Shown here: positions 1 to 11,565 of the stretch, one piece after another
How the letters are laid out: every line of letters begins with the position of its first letter
Numbering within the stretch: position 1 is the stretch's first letter
NCBI GenBank assembly: GCA_025331435.1
Contig: JAIWNI010000135.1
Span: 1 to 64,000 of the forward strand
DNA: 64,000 bases
Direction of reading: 5' to 3'
Origin: Choanephora cucurbitarum
Taxonomy: Eukaryota > Mucoromycota > Mucoromycetes > Mucorales > Choanephoraceae
Position numbers and translations under genes: made by a program
The notes under the pieces: generated by a model
Told to the model about the DNA's origin: nothing
The model's input: only the letters and a program-made list of their open reading frames with translations
The model's database searches: none

Positions 1-972
1 CTATTTTCAATCTACCCTTCTATTCTTTGTCTCTCGTAATCTCTTAATATCTCACTCTCTTTCTTTTTTCCTTAATCTACCTTTGCCTTGTTTTTATTTT
101 GTTGCCACGAGGAAACATTACACAATGATGCACATTCATCTTGGGTAGCACTAAAATTATTAGGGAAGATAGAAAGAAACGCAATAAACAGAATAAGAAA
201 GAGTTTAAACTGCCTACGACTTATTGCATATAACTAGAAAACCAAGAAGGCTTGAACAGAAAGAGATAGAAGGAGGAATAAGAAATGATACTGTACTTCT
301 TTTTTTAAGTTTTATTTATGAAGAAGACAATGAAACCCGCTAGAATGAATTTGAGTATAAAACAGTAGGGATAGCTCGTGTAGAAATAGCATGCTGAATT
401 GAAATGCTTGAATAAAGCTATACAATAGGATTGTGTACGGTTTTAAGGGTAATCATTTGATTCACCAAATTTGAATCAGTTGTACTCGCCGACACACTCT
501 GTCATTGTTGTTTTGTTTTGCTTCTGCAGAAAAAGGAAACTAAAGCTGATATGTACTATGGTCACAGCTTATTCTTGTTTTATATAAAAAGTTAAAAAAA
601 GATGAAAAAAAAAGTTGCTTTAAACTCGATGTGTCCTACCTTAAAGATTTTTTTTGCCTGTATTTAAGGCGGAGGTATCGGGAACTACGAGCAATAAGGT
701 ATTGATGCTTTACCGCTTTTGGTGAATAGTGTAGCCTGGATGAGGCACACTTAAGACTGATTTAAACTATCTGGCTCCATTTTCTTCTTTCTCTCGATTT
801 TTTTCTTCTCTTTTTCCAATAACCTTTCGTATTAATCAAGAAAATAATATACCCTCTCCCTTTCTTTTTTTTTATTAGCTCCTCTCTTTTTGCTTTCAAT
901 TCAATCCTATATATATTGAGAAAGAAGAAAAAAAAAGCAACAGTCAATCTCTCTTCTTTTCCTAATAATTCC
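1..972. other. gene-free AT-rich stretch
   Basis: I see no supportable gene here. The sequence is T-rich and A-rich, with short polypyrimidine and polyadenine runs and no long open frame starting with ATG. It probably holds the promoter and 5' leader of the gene starting at 973, and possibly the end of a gene outside the window. Confidence 0.5.
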
Positions 973-2367
973 ATGCCTAATGAGTCGCCTACATGCAGTT
1001 ATTTATCTCAAAAGAAAAAGAGCATAGACCGTTCTAGATACAGCGATCAGTTTATTTTTTCAGATATCAAGCAACGCAAGTTTCGCTGGTCGTCTTGCTT
1101 TTCGTTTGTCTCGAAACTTAAAAAACCTAAATCGACTACAGAACAACAAATCCGAGTTGCTCAATCTTATGAAGATATTGCTACTCCAGACCGTTTGGAC
1201 ACTATTACAAAAGGTATATACTGCTTGTAGAAACGTAAATCTATACAGTTAAATTCATTTGCCTATTTTATTTTCTCTGATATAGTGAAATCTGAGAAAT
1301 CTCTATGGCCAATTCAAAGTTTGCCATTACCACAACCTCAGTTGCAACCACCTTCTTCACTTTCCCCTCCACCCAGGCAGACAAAATCAAAACGAGAAAG
1401 CGTGTCATATAAAGAAGAAACCCCGTTGCCGATTGAATCTAAACCTCGCGTCATTCCTCGAGCTATCAAGACATCTTCCATGTTGCGCCTCTCATTAGAC
1501 GCTGAAGCACTTTCTTCAGCTGAGAGTCTGGAAAACGAAGGCCACCCTCATCGATTGAGTACGGCCTCATCCAACTTCACAGTAAGCCAACCTGCTCCCT
1601 TTCGTACTGGTACCTTGGGCTCTTGTAGTAGCAGTAGTTCACAATCAAATCATCAATACACCTTTACCTCGTTACCCCCCAACACCGCCATACCACCTCT
1701 CCCACCTATACCCTTGGAATCGCCAAGACTTGATACTCCATTAAAGGACAAAAAGCTGGCTCTGAAAGACCGTAGACGTCGTCGAAGTCCTCTCCTAGCA
1801 CCCAATGCAGACCAACTCACTTTGGCCTTAAAGGATCTCAAGGAAGAAAAGAAGGATAAAACTCAAGCAACTAATGTAGTCTCGCTTCAGCCCATTGCTC
1901 AAGTTCAGGAACTAGACCAACATTTTCAGACTAGACGATCTGCTGTAGGTCAAGAAAAAGCTCAATACGATGCCGTTGTTTCCCGTAGTACTTCATTACA
2001 TCGTCGCCAATTGTCGCACGAGGACCAGAAACGGCCGCTTCAAAGTACGAATCATTATCGTACCTCATTACGTGCACGGTCACCTAGTTTTTCAGAATCA
2101 GCCAAACCACAAGAAGAAAATGAGGAAAGGCAGTTGGACATGATTTGTGAAAATCAGCCATTATCCACCTCGGGCCCTACGCCACCTAATCAAAGCAAGC
2201 CCTTTTTTGCTCGACACCATCTCACTGTCACACCTGAAACTCCACCTTACCATAAACATATGGCCCCTTCTTTAATCTCTGCTCCATCTACACCTAACTC
2301 AATGGATTCATTTGACCAAGACTATGATTATCTTCATCACAAAAAACCTTCCTTTTCTTTTTCTTAG
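973..2367 (+). CDS. Ser/Pro-rich protein of unknown function
   Basis: Two exons, 973-1213 and 1286-2367, joined by a 72 nt GT-AG intron whose removal keeps the frame (phase 1), give about 440 residues. The start is the first ATG (MPNESP) in a frame that opens further upstream only through non-ATG codons. The protein is rich in Ser, Pro, Gln and basic residues. It has Pro-rich runs near residues 90-120 and 205-220, a basic patch (DRRRRRS) and scattered SP/TP sites that could be kinase targets, and it ends in a Ser/Phe-rich tail. There is no signal peptide, membrane segment or recognisable domain, so it is probably largely disordered. I do not recognise the family. The intact frame and clean intron support a real gene. 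It converges on SCO1, about 100 bp away. Confidence 0.7.
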
Positions 2368-2471
2368 AAAAAAAAACATGTATACAGAAAAAATGAGTGA
2401 GCGGGATCTCTCCTTTTTTCTTTTCGCCTTTTATTTTTTTGAAATAAAGATAGCCATGATTGTTTGTTTAT

Positions 2472-3581
2472 TTATTGTTGATTTTCAATCGTGAGATATC
2501 TAGATTGAATTTTACCACCTTGTTCAATAAATTGTCTATAATAATTCTTGAAACTCTCAGTGACAGCATTGGCTTCGGAATTCTGACCGTAACAATCCAA
2601 GAAAGTGCCTTCTGGGTCCATAAGATAGAAGAAGATGGAATGATCAACCAAGTAATCATCACCTTCACTGATATCAGGAGGTGAAGAGACATAGACACGG
2701 AAGAGTTTAGCCACTCGTCGAATCTCTTCTTCTGAGCCTGTCAGGCCAATCAAGTCTCTATGGAAATCTTTTACATATTCCTTTACTACAGGCATTGTAT
2801 CACGTCTAGGGTCACAAGTAATGAAGACAGGCACCAATACATCTTGGCCAATTTCTTTTTCTATACAGGCGTCAATCTCTATCTTCTCCACTTTTAACAA
2901 AAAGAAGACTTACGAACACGACTGACTACTTCTGACATTTTATCTAATTCTTCAGGACAGATATCAGGACAATGTGTAAAACCAAAATAGATTAGACTGA
3001 ATCTTCCCTTAAGATCAGCTGAGCCAAAAGATTTGCCTGTGGCTGCATCTGTCAATGTATATTCACCACCTAATTTAGGTTTGCCAAATCCTTGTGTCTT
3101 TGTCTTTTCAGCCTCTTTTTGCTTCACTAACCAAACAGATAGCATTAGATTTCCCTTTTTTTTTTTTACTTTTTCTTTCTCGGTAAATACTTTACTCATT
3201 TCTTCAACTTTTTGTTTTTCACTCTTGAAGTACAACAATAAACCAGCACCAACACCTAAAAAGACAGCTGCTGCTTTATATGTAAAAGGCTACAAGACAA
3301 GTGTTTATGTCAGAATAGAGACAAAAGAGGATGGTTGTTGGATACTTACACCAACAGCTGCCTTAACTCTAGCTTCTTCAGAAGTGGTGCTATAGAATCG
3401 AGTTGTATGGTTTCTTAAGGGATTAGCTAAGCATAATCGAGAAGGTTGTGTTCGACGTTGAGCTAAGCATGCTAACTACAATTCAATATAAGATTCCTCT
3501 TTTATTTTACTATGTTTTCTCAATTCTCGGTTATCTTACATTGGTACTGGGTCTAAATAAACGACGACAAGCAAAAAACAT
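2472..3581 (-). CDS. SCO1: SCO1 mitochondrial copper chaperone for cytochrome c oxidase
   Basis: Five exons read on the minus strand: 3581-3540, 3475-3350, 3289-3196, 3126-2914 and 2860-2472. Introns are 53-69 nt and all phases agree, giving 287 residues. The first exons encode a basic, Ser/Arg-rich mitochondrial presequence (MFFACRRLFRPSTN onward). A single membrane segment follows (KAAAVFLGVGAGLLLYF), then a thioredoxin-like domain with the copper-binding CPDIC motif and the downstream conserved His in DYLVDHS. The spacing from CPDIC to FITCDP fits the family only with the 53 nt intron; a shorter 23 nt splice is also possible but fits worse. SCO proteins sit in the inner mitochondrial membrane and deliver copper to the Cu-A site of cytochrome oxidase subunit 2. 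The gene is divergent from SUMO across a 175 bp shared promoter. It appears intact. Confidence 0.95.
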
Positions 3582-3664
3582 AGTATGAGGTTTATTTTAA
3601 AGAAAGAAAAGAGCTTTTTATGCTCTTGTCTCCCCCGGTATTATTTTTTTGGGTTACAAACATA

Positions 3665-3672
3665 TCACGTGA
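3665..3672. promoter_or_regulatory. palindromic E-box TCACGTGA in a divergent promoter
   Basis: An eight-base perfect palindrome with a CACGTG core lies 84 bp upstream of the SCO1 start and 85 bp upstream of the SUMO start, almost exactly midway. CACGTG is the core site of basic helix-loop-helix factors such as Cbf1, Tye7 and Pho4 in yeasts. Use by either gene is inferred from position only. Confidence 0.45.
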
Positions 3673-3756
3673 CATAAAGCACAACTATTCACTCTGTATT
3701 TTTTTTTTCTTATTGTGAATTTTTCCTTCTTTTTTTTTTTGAATACGCGTTAAATC

Positions 3757-4178
3757 ATGTCTGATACTGCTGAGAAGTCTGAAAAGAAGGAAGCTCCCGC
3801 TGCTGTTGAGCACATCAACCTTAAAGTTGTTGGCAGTGTAAGTGAATATAATTGCATATTGCCTTTATGTTAAGAAAAAAAGAAATTATAGGATTCCAAT
3901 GAAGTGTTTTTCAAGATTAAACGTACTACTCAATTAAGAAAGCTTATGGATGCCTACTGTGAAAGACAAGGTAAACAACCTGGATCAGTTCGTTTCTTGT
4001 ATGATGGTACTCGTGTTTTACCACAAGATACTCCTAATGATGTAAGTTGTTTTCTATGTGATGCGTAGTTTTTTTCTTTTGCTTATATGAAAAAAAAATT
4101 TTTTTTCCTTGAAAATAGTTGGATATGGAAGATGGCGATAGTATCGATGTGATGGTTGAACAAATTGGTGGTTACTAG
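3757..4178 (+). CDS. SMT3: SUMO (small ubiquitin-like modifier)
   Basis: Three exons, 3757-3837, 3892-4041 and 4119-4178, all phase 0, give 96 residues. The N-terminal tail is short, charged and flexible. The beta-grasp fold follows, with the family signatures INLKVVGSDSNEVFFKIKR, RFLYDGTRV and MEDGDSIDVMVEQIGG. The chain ends GGY, so a SUMO protease (Ulp1 type) would remove only one residue to expose the Gly-Gly used for conjugation to target lysines. SUMO acts mainly in the nucleus on transcription, chromosome maintenance and septins. The start is the only ATG in the first exon, and length matches the family. It shares its promoter with SCO1. It appears intact. Confidence 0.97.
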
Positions 4179-4604
4179 AGAGTGGGATGATGAGATTAAG
4201 TAGTTACGCATGAATTCCGATTTATAGGTCAACAGTTTGGATTTATGTCAATTTTATAGTCTCTCTTTTTTTTTTGCACTCTTCTGATATACAACATCTC
4301 TTTTTTTTTTTTTACATGTACAACATTTTCTTCTTCTTTCTTTACATTTCCGATATACATACAACTACATTTTCATACGCCTTAAATATTACATACAATT
4401 ATTCTTTTATAAAAGAAAATGGTTTTTATCTCACTGATTTGAATGTGTATATGTATGGTATAGATCAAATTTGAAATGGATATGTTAACTAGACAATTGA
4501 GTTTACTGCTATTTCCAAATACTATTCAGGCGAGAAATCAATGGCAGGGGGTGGAGCGAGACTTTTTGTTTTTCTTTCTTTCGTTCTCTTCTATCTTTTT
4601 AGAT

Positions 4605-5434
4605 ATGTTCACAAGTAAAAAGGTCTTAACGCTTGTACTTGTTTTAAATGAAGATAAGGCAAGTGTGAATTTCGATTAAATAAAATGATATGCCAACTAT
4701 TACAACAGATACTTCTAGGCATGAAAAAGCGTGGTTTTGGTGCCAACAAGTTTAATGGTTGGTTTTTTTCTAATTATTTCTTTTTTCCTTTTCTGGTCAA
4801 CCAACAAATTCCTCCTTCTTTTCTTTTTTTAAACAAAAGGTTTTGGTGGCAAAGTAGAACAAGGCGAGACAATTGAAGATGGCGCCAAAAGAGAATTAAT
4901 GGTATAAACATCGTCAAGTTTAATATTGTTTACTGAATGCTATGTTAGGAAGAAAGTGAGATTGAAGCTCTTGATCTACAAAAACAAGGTCTTTTGTTGT
5001 TTACTTTTGAAGGAGATCCTTTAGCACTTGAAACACATATTTTTGTGGCCAAGCAATATCAAGGTCAACCCAAAGAGTAAAGTAGTAGTAGCCACCTGTT
5101 GTTTTTGCTTATGTCCTTATTGACTCTATGCATATGTATACTAGAACCGAAGAAATGAAACCAGAATGGTTTGCATTGGATGCTATACCATTTGATAAAA
5201 TGTGGTCAGATGATAAGTTTTGGTTTCCAATTTTGTTAAGTCATCAGCTATTCACTGGTCATTTTCATTTTGCCAAGGTAAGTATTACCTACTGCTTTTT
5301 TTTTCCTTTGTTTTAACTTGGCTGCTTTTGTGTCTTGATAGGATCAAAAGACAATTATCAATAACAATTTGAAAGTAGTTAAGCAACTCTCTAAAGGTTT
5401 TGATCTTGGCCATGCATGGCAAAGTTTACACTAG
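4605..5434 (+). CDS. MTH1/NUDT1-type oxidised purine nucleotide triphosphatase (Nudix)
   Basis: Six exons, 4605-4658, 4709-4757, 4840-4901, 4949-5076, 5145-5277 and 5342-5434, give 172 residues. The protein aligns along its length with the MTH1 family: TLVLVLNEDK, LLGMKKRGFG, KFNGFGGKVEQGE, and MWSDDKFWFP near residue 115. The Nudix box runs from Gly38 (GX5EX7REUXEE) with Glu44, Arg52, Glu53, Glu56 and Glu57 all present. The Gly usually found three residues after the second Glu of REUXEE is Glu59 here. MTH1 enzymes hydrolyse 8-oxo-dGTP and 2-hydroxy-dATP to monophosphates and so clean the nucleotide pool. The first intron (4659-4708) has a GC donor (GCAAGT); no GT donor keeps the conserved LNEDK-ILLG junction. 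Start chosen as the ATG giving the family N-terminus. Confidence 0.92.
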
Positions 5435-6752
5435 AATTTCTTGTACTCAATATTCATCATTGCTATCCAATACATGTAACATAAACCATGAAAGCCTTCC
5501 GTGGATTCTTGCATCATTTTTGCTAAATGCTTTTGATCTGTTGATTCTCTGGTTCTAATTGGTACAACCGTTCAGTTTGTCTCTTTTCGATATGTTCAAA
5601 TAGAAGAGACAGACGGGTGGTATATGCTCTGTTTAACTTTTGTTATTGTCTTCAGATTGTTCTTGAGTTTTACTAGTTGGCTATTGTCTTTTAAATCTTA
5701 CACAGCACTGTAGGATGACACCATTCTAAGCAAAAATATATTATCTATTCAAGGTATATCAGTAGGCCTGTCTTCTAAAAAAGAAAGCATTGTAACCAGA
5801 CAATGATCGGTATTGGTTTTACGATCTACTTCCATTTCCAACTCTTTTTTTTATCTATTTGGTTTCAATTTTATGCTGTGTAACAATCAGAATGACAGAC
5901 AAACAACAGATACTGGGTTCAATATAAACTTACGAAACTTGAGTCGAGTTAGATTATCTACTAGATAAAAGAAAAGCCCTGCTAATATATAGATCAAATG
6001 GGGTATATATAGGTATTTTGAGCTATCAAGAGATCATACGCTCCAGCTCTGTATATGCCTATGTCTTTTTTCACCTCTCCTTCTACTTTTCGTTTGGCCA
6101 ATCACTCTCTAAAGGCAACAATCTCATCAACAAAAAAAGAGCGCATTGTCTTCTTTGATTTGCACTTTATCATCTTAGTTTACTCAGCTGCTTTTCTATA
6201 GCATAGAATTAGTTCTCTTTTCTTTTTCTTCACAATACTGATTGGTCAACAGCCTAGAGCCCAGAACCTCACCTTCCTGAAAACGAAAAATACCTCTTCA
6301 AGGAGGAAAATGTATCTCTATACTACTTTGAGTCTGTACAACGTTGTTAATAAAGATTTCACATGGCTAATTAGATTGACATTGAAGATGAAAGAAATCA
6401 TAGCTTTTAAAGTCAAAATGAAAGAGATGCAGTGCGTCTAGTCCTAATTAGTTCTATTCGCTGTAGATATGCTCGAAAGAATTGGCCAACGACTAAAAAC
6501 ATGTGTTAGGACATAGCTGATGATGATACAAAAAAAAAAGAGAGGACTCAGTTTGAATTTTCAAAGTAAATGATAGGAAGAGCGCGGCTCGGAGTGACAT
6601 CTATTCGCATCATCTTTAAACATACAGGTATTTCTTTTTTCCTTATTTCTCTTTTATTTGATAGCATACAGCTGTGTGCTATTTTGTGTGTATATTTTAG
6701 ATTAGATAGAGTCTTTCTTTTTTAGTATATTTCAGTATCAATGGACTACTGA
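5435..6752. other. gene-free intergenic stretch
   Basis: No ATG-started frame of useful length or recognisable domain is seen on either strand. AT-rich with T-runs. It presumably holds the 3' end of the Nudix gene and a long promoter for the SSK1-type gene. Confidence 0.5.
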
Positions 6753-9700
6753 ATGACTTCACAGCAAAATAATAACCATTCTCCTCCAAGTGCGTTTTTG
6801 AACGCTACGTCAGCACTACCTACATTTTCATTACCCCCCAACCTCAACAACAGAAACATACATAACAAGCAAACACAAGAAAACAAAGATGATAGCAACA
6901 ATAAAGCTAGCGGCAGTAGACCTACAATAGCTGATCTTACTTCAGATAACTTACTTCGGCAAACCTCAGAAGACAACTGTATTGATATCAAATTACCTGA
7001 TGTCACAACCAGCCATCTCGAGTTATCGTTGTTGACAAGAGAAATGAAGTTACTACTTTTAGTTGCAACCACTTGCTGTCTTGTCTCTTCTTGTTACTTG
7101 ACCATGACATCAGAACGATCGTTGTTGGCTACGGCATCAACAGGAAAATGGTTGCTTGTCATGCTTTGGATAGTATCTGATCAGCATCAACCTTCACTTT
7201 ATTCCTCATACTCTATCTTCCTTTCTGTCAGCGCATTTTGTCTATGGATGTTTACAATGTATGGATGGTCTTGTATTTCAATCATTCGTGCATCTCAATT
7301 TGGAGCTGTTGTTTCTTTTGTGATGGTCTATCGTCTCTCAGTTATCTATCGACAGTTACAGGCACAGCTTACTGAACAACAACAACAGTACCATAGCAAA
7401 GTGCAACAAGTCATTGACCAAGCTATCGAGACACATGCAGTTCAGAGAAAATCCTTTTTGGCCATTGCATCACAGGAGATGAAGGATATAGCATCTACCA
7501 TCATGGCTACACTCGAACAGTTTGCACCTTCATCTATTCTGTCCAACACACATGAACTGTTGAGCGCCTGTTCAATTGCTGTTCCAACAACCAGTATCTC
7601 GGCTATCAATACAATGGTCAAACAGACATGTCATATCAGCTCACATTTTACTCTGTTGATAAAATTGCTACAATCATCTGATCATGCACCAGTACAATCT
7701 TTAATCTGTCGTGATTTCGATGTAGGAGAACTTATACAAAGTGTGGGTGACGCCTTGGCAGGTATGTCAGCAAGGTTGGGTGTTCATTTGATTATCTACC
7801 ATATGGACGATGTACTTTATTATCCCAATGTGATGGGCGATGAAGATGCTACAAGACATGCTTTAATTAGTGTAAGTGAAGACTCTTTATTATGATGAAT
7901 AAGTATCCCAATCTAATCTCTTTCTCTAGTTATTAAAGAACATGCTAGAAGGATGCACACCTGGCGCTTGTATTGAAGTGGGATTATCAGTTGCGCCCAT
8001 CCCAGATTCAGACAAGCATAAAGTGACATTTCATATTACTCATACCGCATCACCTTCTATCCCCTCTGGACTGTCTGCGGCACCTATACCCAACACAGGG
8101 CTTACTATTCGGTTAATACACTTCATCAGAGGCCAAATGGATATGGAAGATCTCGACAAAAACAAGACATTGGTTAAATTGACACTCGAACTTTCGCCCG
8201 GATCCAATAACGAACAACGCTTATTGTTGATTGAAAGACAGCTTTCAAATGTTCAGTTTGCAAATGAACCTACCTTGGAAGAACTGAATTCGTTTGTGAC
8301 CAAACTGAAAGGTGTTCGGTTAATCTTGCATGCACCTGAAAAGAGTATTTTCGCAAAACATTTGACGAGCTGTCTGGCCAGTTGGAATACAGATATCAGT
8401 CATCTACCAGTTCTAGGCTATAGCACAGTAGATGAAGAAGGCAGTGTTGCCAGCGATACTACAGCTCATGGTACTGATTCAGATACCTCTGTTCATTCTC
8501 AACAGCCTATCAAGACGCCCCTTGACATTCACGCACTCCTCTCTCCCTCAAGTCGTCCCATAACGACCGCAAACACAGGCACCAACACCAACAGCAAGAT
8601 ACCATCACCTGCCATTGCTGAAGAACAAATCCATTCAATCCCACCTGCATTCATTTTGATTGATGATGATATCATGACATTCGAAAGAAAACTTAAGGAA
8701 TTTAGAGATAAGCCCCCTGTTCCACCACAACAACAACAGACGCCTACCGTAACACCTGTCACTCCACAACTACAACCATCCCAAGCACAACAGACATCTT
8801 CACAGCAACCTTCACGTCGTCATCGACGTACAAAATCTCGAAGTAGTCTAGCGTCCGATGTCATATTACATGGCACTGTAGCAGTTGTGTTCTTTGCTTC
8901 ATTAGGTAACTACAAGCGTGTGAGAGACACAATTCAATGGTTCTCTAGCATCCATGTCCCAGGTCTGCCTCGTGTCATTGTGGTTCCTAAACCAGCTGGA
9001 CCCCGTCGCTTTTTGACAGCCCTTCATACAGCTTGGCGAAATGCAGTAGTAGAACCTCAATTCATACCGATCGCTACCTCACCCGTGAGTCCATTTGTAG
9101 GCGTCACTCATCTGACACCCACTGCAGGCACTGTACCGCCAGAGGGACTCACACCAAGTGCAGCACTTACACCACACGATGCTACTCGATTTTCACCAGG
9201 TACTCGGAGAAATCGGTTGCATTCTCCCAGTGGGCTCCATCTGGAATCAGAAAAGGGAAATTACTTTTTCGATCCGTTGGCTGCTCGACCTAACCTTACT
9301 TCATCGACAAATCACACGATGGTAGCAACGGGTTCAGGGATGAACCATAATGCTATGTTGCCTCCCAAGCTCAACACGTCTCCCCATTTGATGGCAGCCA
9401 AGAGCAACGGTCTGATGGGTGTAGCTACTCCTATCTCAGCATCCGCATCCACAGCAGTAGGAGGGATCACGACACCTAAGAATATACCGTCAACACCCAT
9501 TTTAGGCAGCAATGTGAATACAGCTAACGGCAAACAAGTGGATCTGAAACGTACTTTCCGGTCTCACAGTAACAACACATTTGCGCCTTCTACACCCTCC
9601 AGGCGGAACTTGGTCGATTTAGCGCGATCTCCTTCATCCAGCGGTAAGCAGGCTTCACCTCTGCTTGAAGATGAAAAGCATTTGAGTATGAACGATCTGG

Positions 9701-11116
9701 CGACAGAAAGTTTACCTCCGCCTATTGTCAATGCCAATCATCTCCCTGCGTTTCATGGTGGTTCGCCTCATTTAGAACATATTGTGTCACCCAAATTGGA
9801 TCCACAAGGCGCTCAGATAGACAACACAAATCCAACCACGAAAGTTGTTACTGCCAATACCACCGGTACATTGGATGCCAGTAATGACAATACGGTGAAC
9901 ACTAAGCCTAAATCGAAATACAATTTTAAACTAAGTAATCGTAAGCGTAAAGAGAAATCGACTCAACCTGAAAAACAAAGTCCACCTATTACCGTGTTAA
10001 TTGTAGAAGGTAAAAGATCTGCATTATTATTTGTCTTGCATCATAATAACCTAAAAAAAAATTAATAGATAATATGATTAATCAGGCCATTTTATCCACA
10101 TGGATGAGAAAACACAAAATCAAGTTTTCAGTTGCCTCTGATGGTAAAGAAGCTGTTGAGAAATGGAAAGGTGGTGGGTTTCACCTAATTTTGGTAAGAT
10201 TTAATTATCTGCATAGTTAAATAGATATATGCTAATTTATGTATGCAAACATTAGATGGATATTCAGTTACCCGTATTAGACGGTATTGAAGCAACCAAG
10301 ATGATTCGAAGCATTGAAAAAGAAAGAAAAATCGGTGTCTTACCTACAACTATAGATGAAGTAGATGAAGAAGCAGTCCTGCAGGCAGAGAAACAAAAAG
10401 AAGAAGAGGAAAAGATCAGACAAAAGGAAGAAGAAGAGATGAAACAACAAGAAGAAGCAGCGACCCAACAAGAATCTGGGTCCGCCAAGTTATCACCCTC
10501 TGCTTCTTCCAAGACAGTGTCAGAGAAGCGCGTCTTTCAGTCACCTGTCATCATTGTTGCACTTACTGCCTCTTCGTTGGAATCCGATCGACAGGCTGCT
10601 TTAGCTGCAGGTTGTAACGATTTTCTTACCAAACCAGTCAGTCTTGAATGGTTAGAAAAAAAGATTATGGAATGGGGTTGTATGCAGGCCTTAATTGATT
10701 TTGAGGGATGGCGTAAATGGAAAGATAAACAGAATGTGCCAAACAACCCATTTCTTAAACAATCTCAACCACTACAAAAGCGCGATTCTCAAGACAAGGA
10801 GCAACAACAACGTGTCCAGGAAGAGCTTAATCGTCGGGTTAAGGAAATGTTTAAGGATGAGTCTAAGGCTATTGTACTACTAGGCTTAAATAAGAAGCGA
10901 GATGGTCGATCTGCAGCTGACAACAACCGTGTCTCAAATGCCAAAAAGTCGCGCAATAACTATAGCTCCAGACGGTCTGCCTCCGATTCTCTGCTTGAAC
11001 TCTCGATTCCTAGACAAATGGAGGCTAGAGAGCGAAAGAGACAGTTGGAGCAAGAAGCTTTCATGAAACTAACTCAATCGAGCTTATCGCAAGACGAGGA
11101 TGAAGATGAAGATTAG
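6753..11116 (+). CDS. SSK1: SSK1-type response regulator fused to a degenerate membrane histidine-kinase module
   Basis: Four exons, 6753-7871, 7930-10009, 10069-10193 and 10256-11116, give 1394 residues. Residues 1-90 are polar. About four hydrophobic segments lie between residues 98 and 197. A coiled coil and a DHp-like helix follow, where the usual S-H-E of the H-box reads S240-Q241-E242, so the phospho-accepting His is missing. A weak N-box-like region (about 360-395) is also degraded. A long low-complexity linker (about 520-1055) leads to the receiver domain: IVEDN near 1064-1068, phospho-acceptor Asp1110 in MDIQLP, VALTASS, and FLTKPV. An acidic insertion of about 75 residues lies inside the receiver. 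The ending MEWGCMQALIDFEGWRKW is typical of Ssk1/Mcs4, which relay the Sln1-Ypd1 phosphorelay to the HOG/stress MAP kinase cascade. Regulatory role in this organism is inferred. Confidence 0.88.
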
Positions 11117-11565
11117 AATCAAGACAACAAAGGAGATTATAAACACACAAATGTACTTATGTATTATAGCTATATTTCTTTACACGCATATTTATATAAA
11201 AAAAAAGGAGAACTTGAAAAAGACAAACACATTTCTATCATGCTATGAGAAAAAAAGTTATAAGGCAAAGGGAGAAGAAAAGAGGTTGAGGAAAGCGATA
11301 GACCTTTTAGATCTTAACTCCTTGTGTCATAGGCAATATACGCGCGTAACCATAGTTTATTATCTACCTCCTTTTTAATTTTCTCTCTTACTATTCCCTT
11401 ACTATTGCTCTATATATAGATGTGTTTTCTTATCTTCTCTCTCCCCCCTCCCTCCTCTCTCTCTCTCTTTCCCCTTTTCTTTAAACGTTAATGCCACTGT
11501 AGTCTCATTCACTTTTCTTTCCTTCTTTCTTTCCTTATTTTCCTCTCTTTTAATACAAGAGATCT
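11117..11565. other. intergenic, CT-rich
   Basis: No gene seen. A strongly pyrimidine-rich block (about 11,430-11,555, CT repeats) directly precedes the next start codon and is probably its promoter and 5' leader. Confidence 0.45.

Noticed and set aside
8529..9533. Open frames in other frames and strands across the SSK1 linker
   Set aside because: These are shadows of the low-complexity coding region of SSK1.
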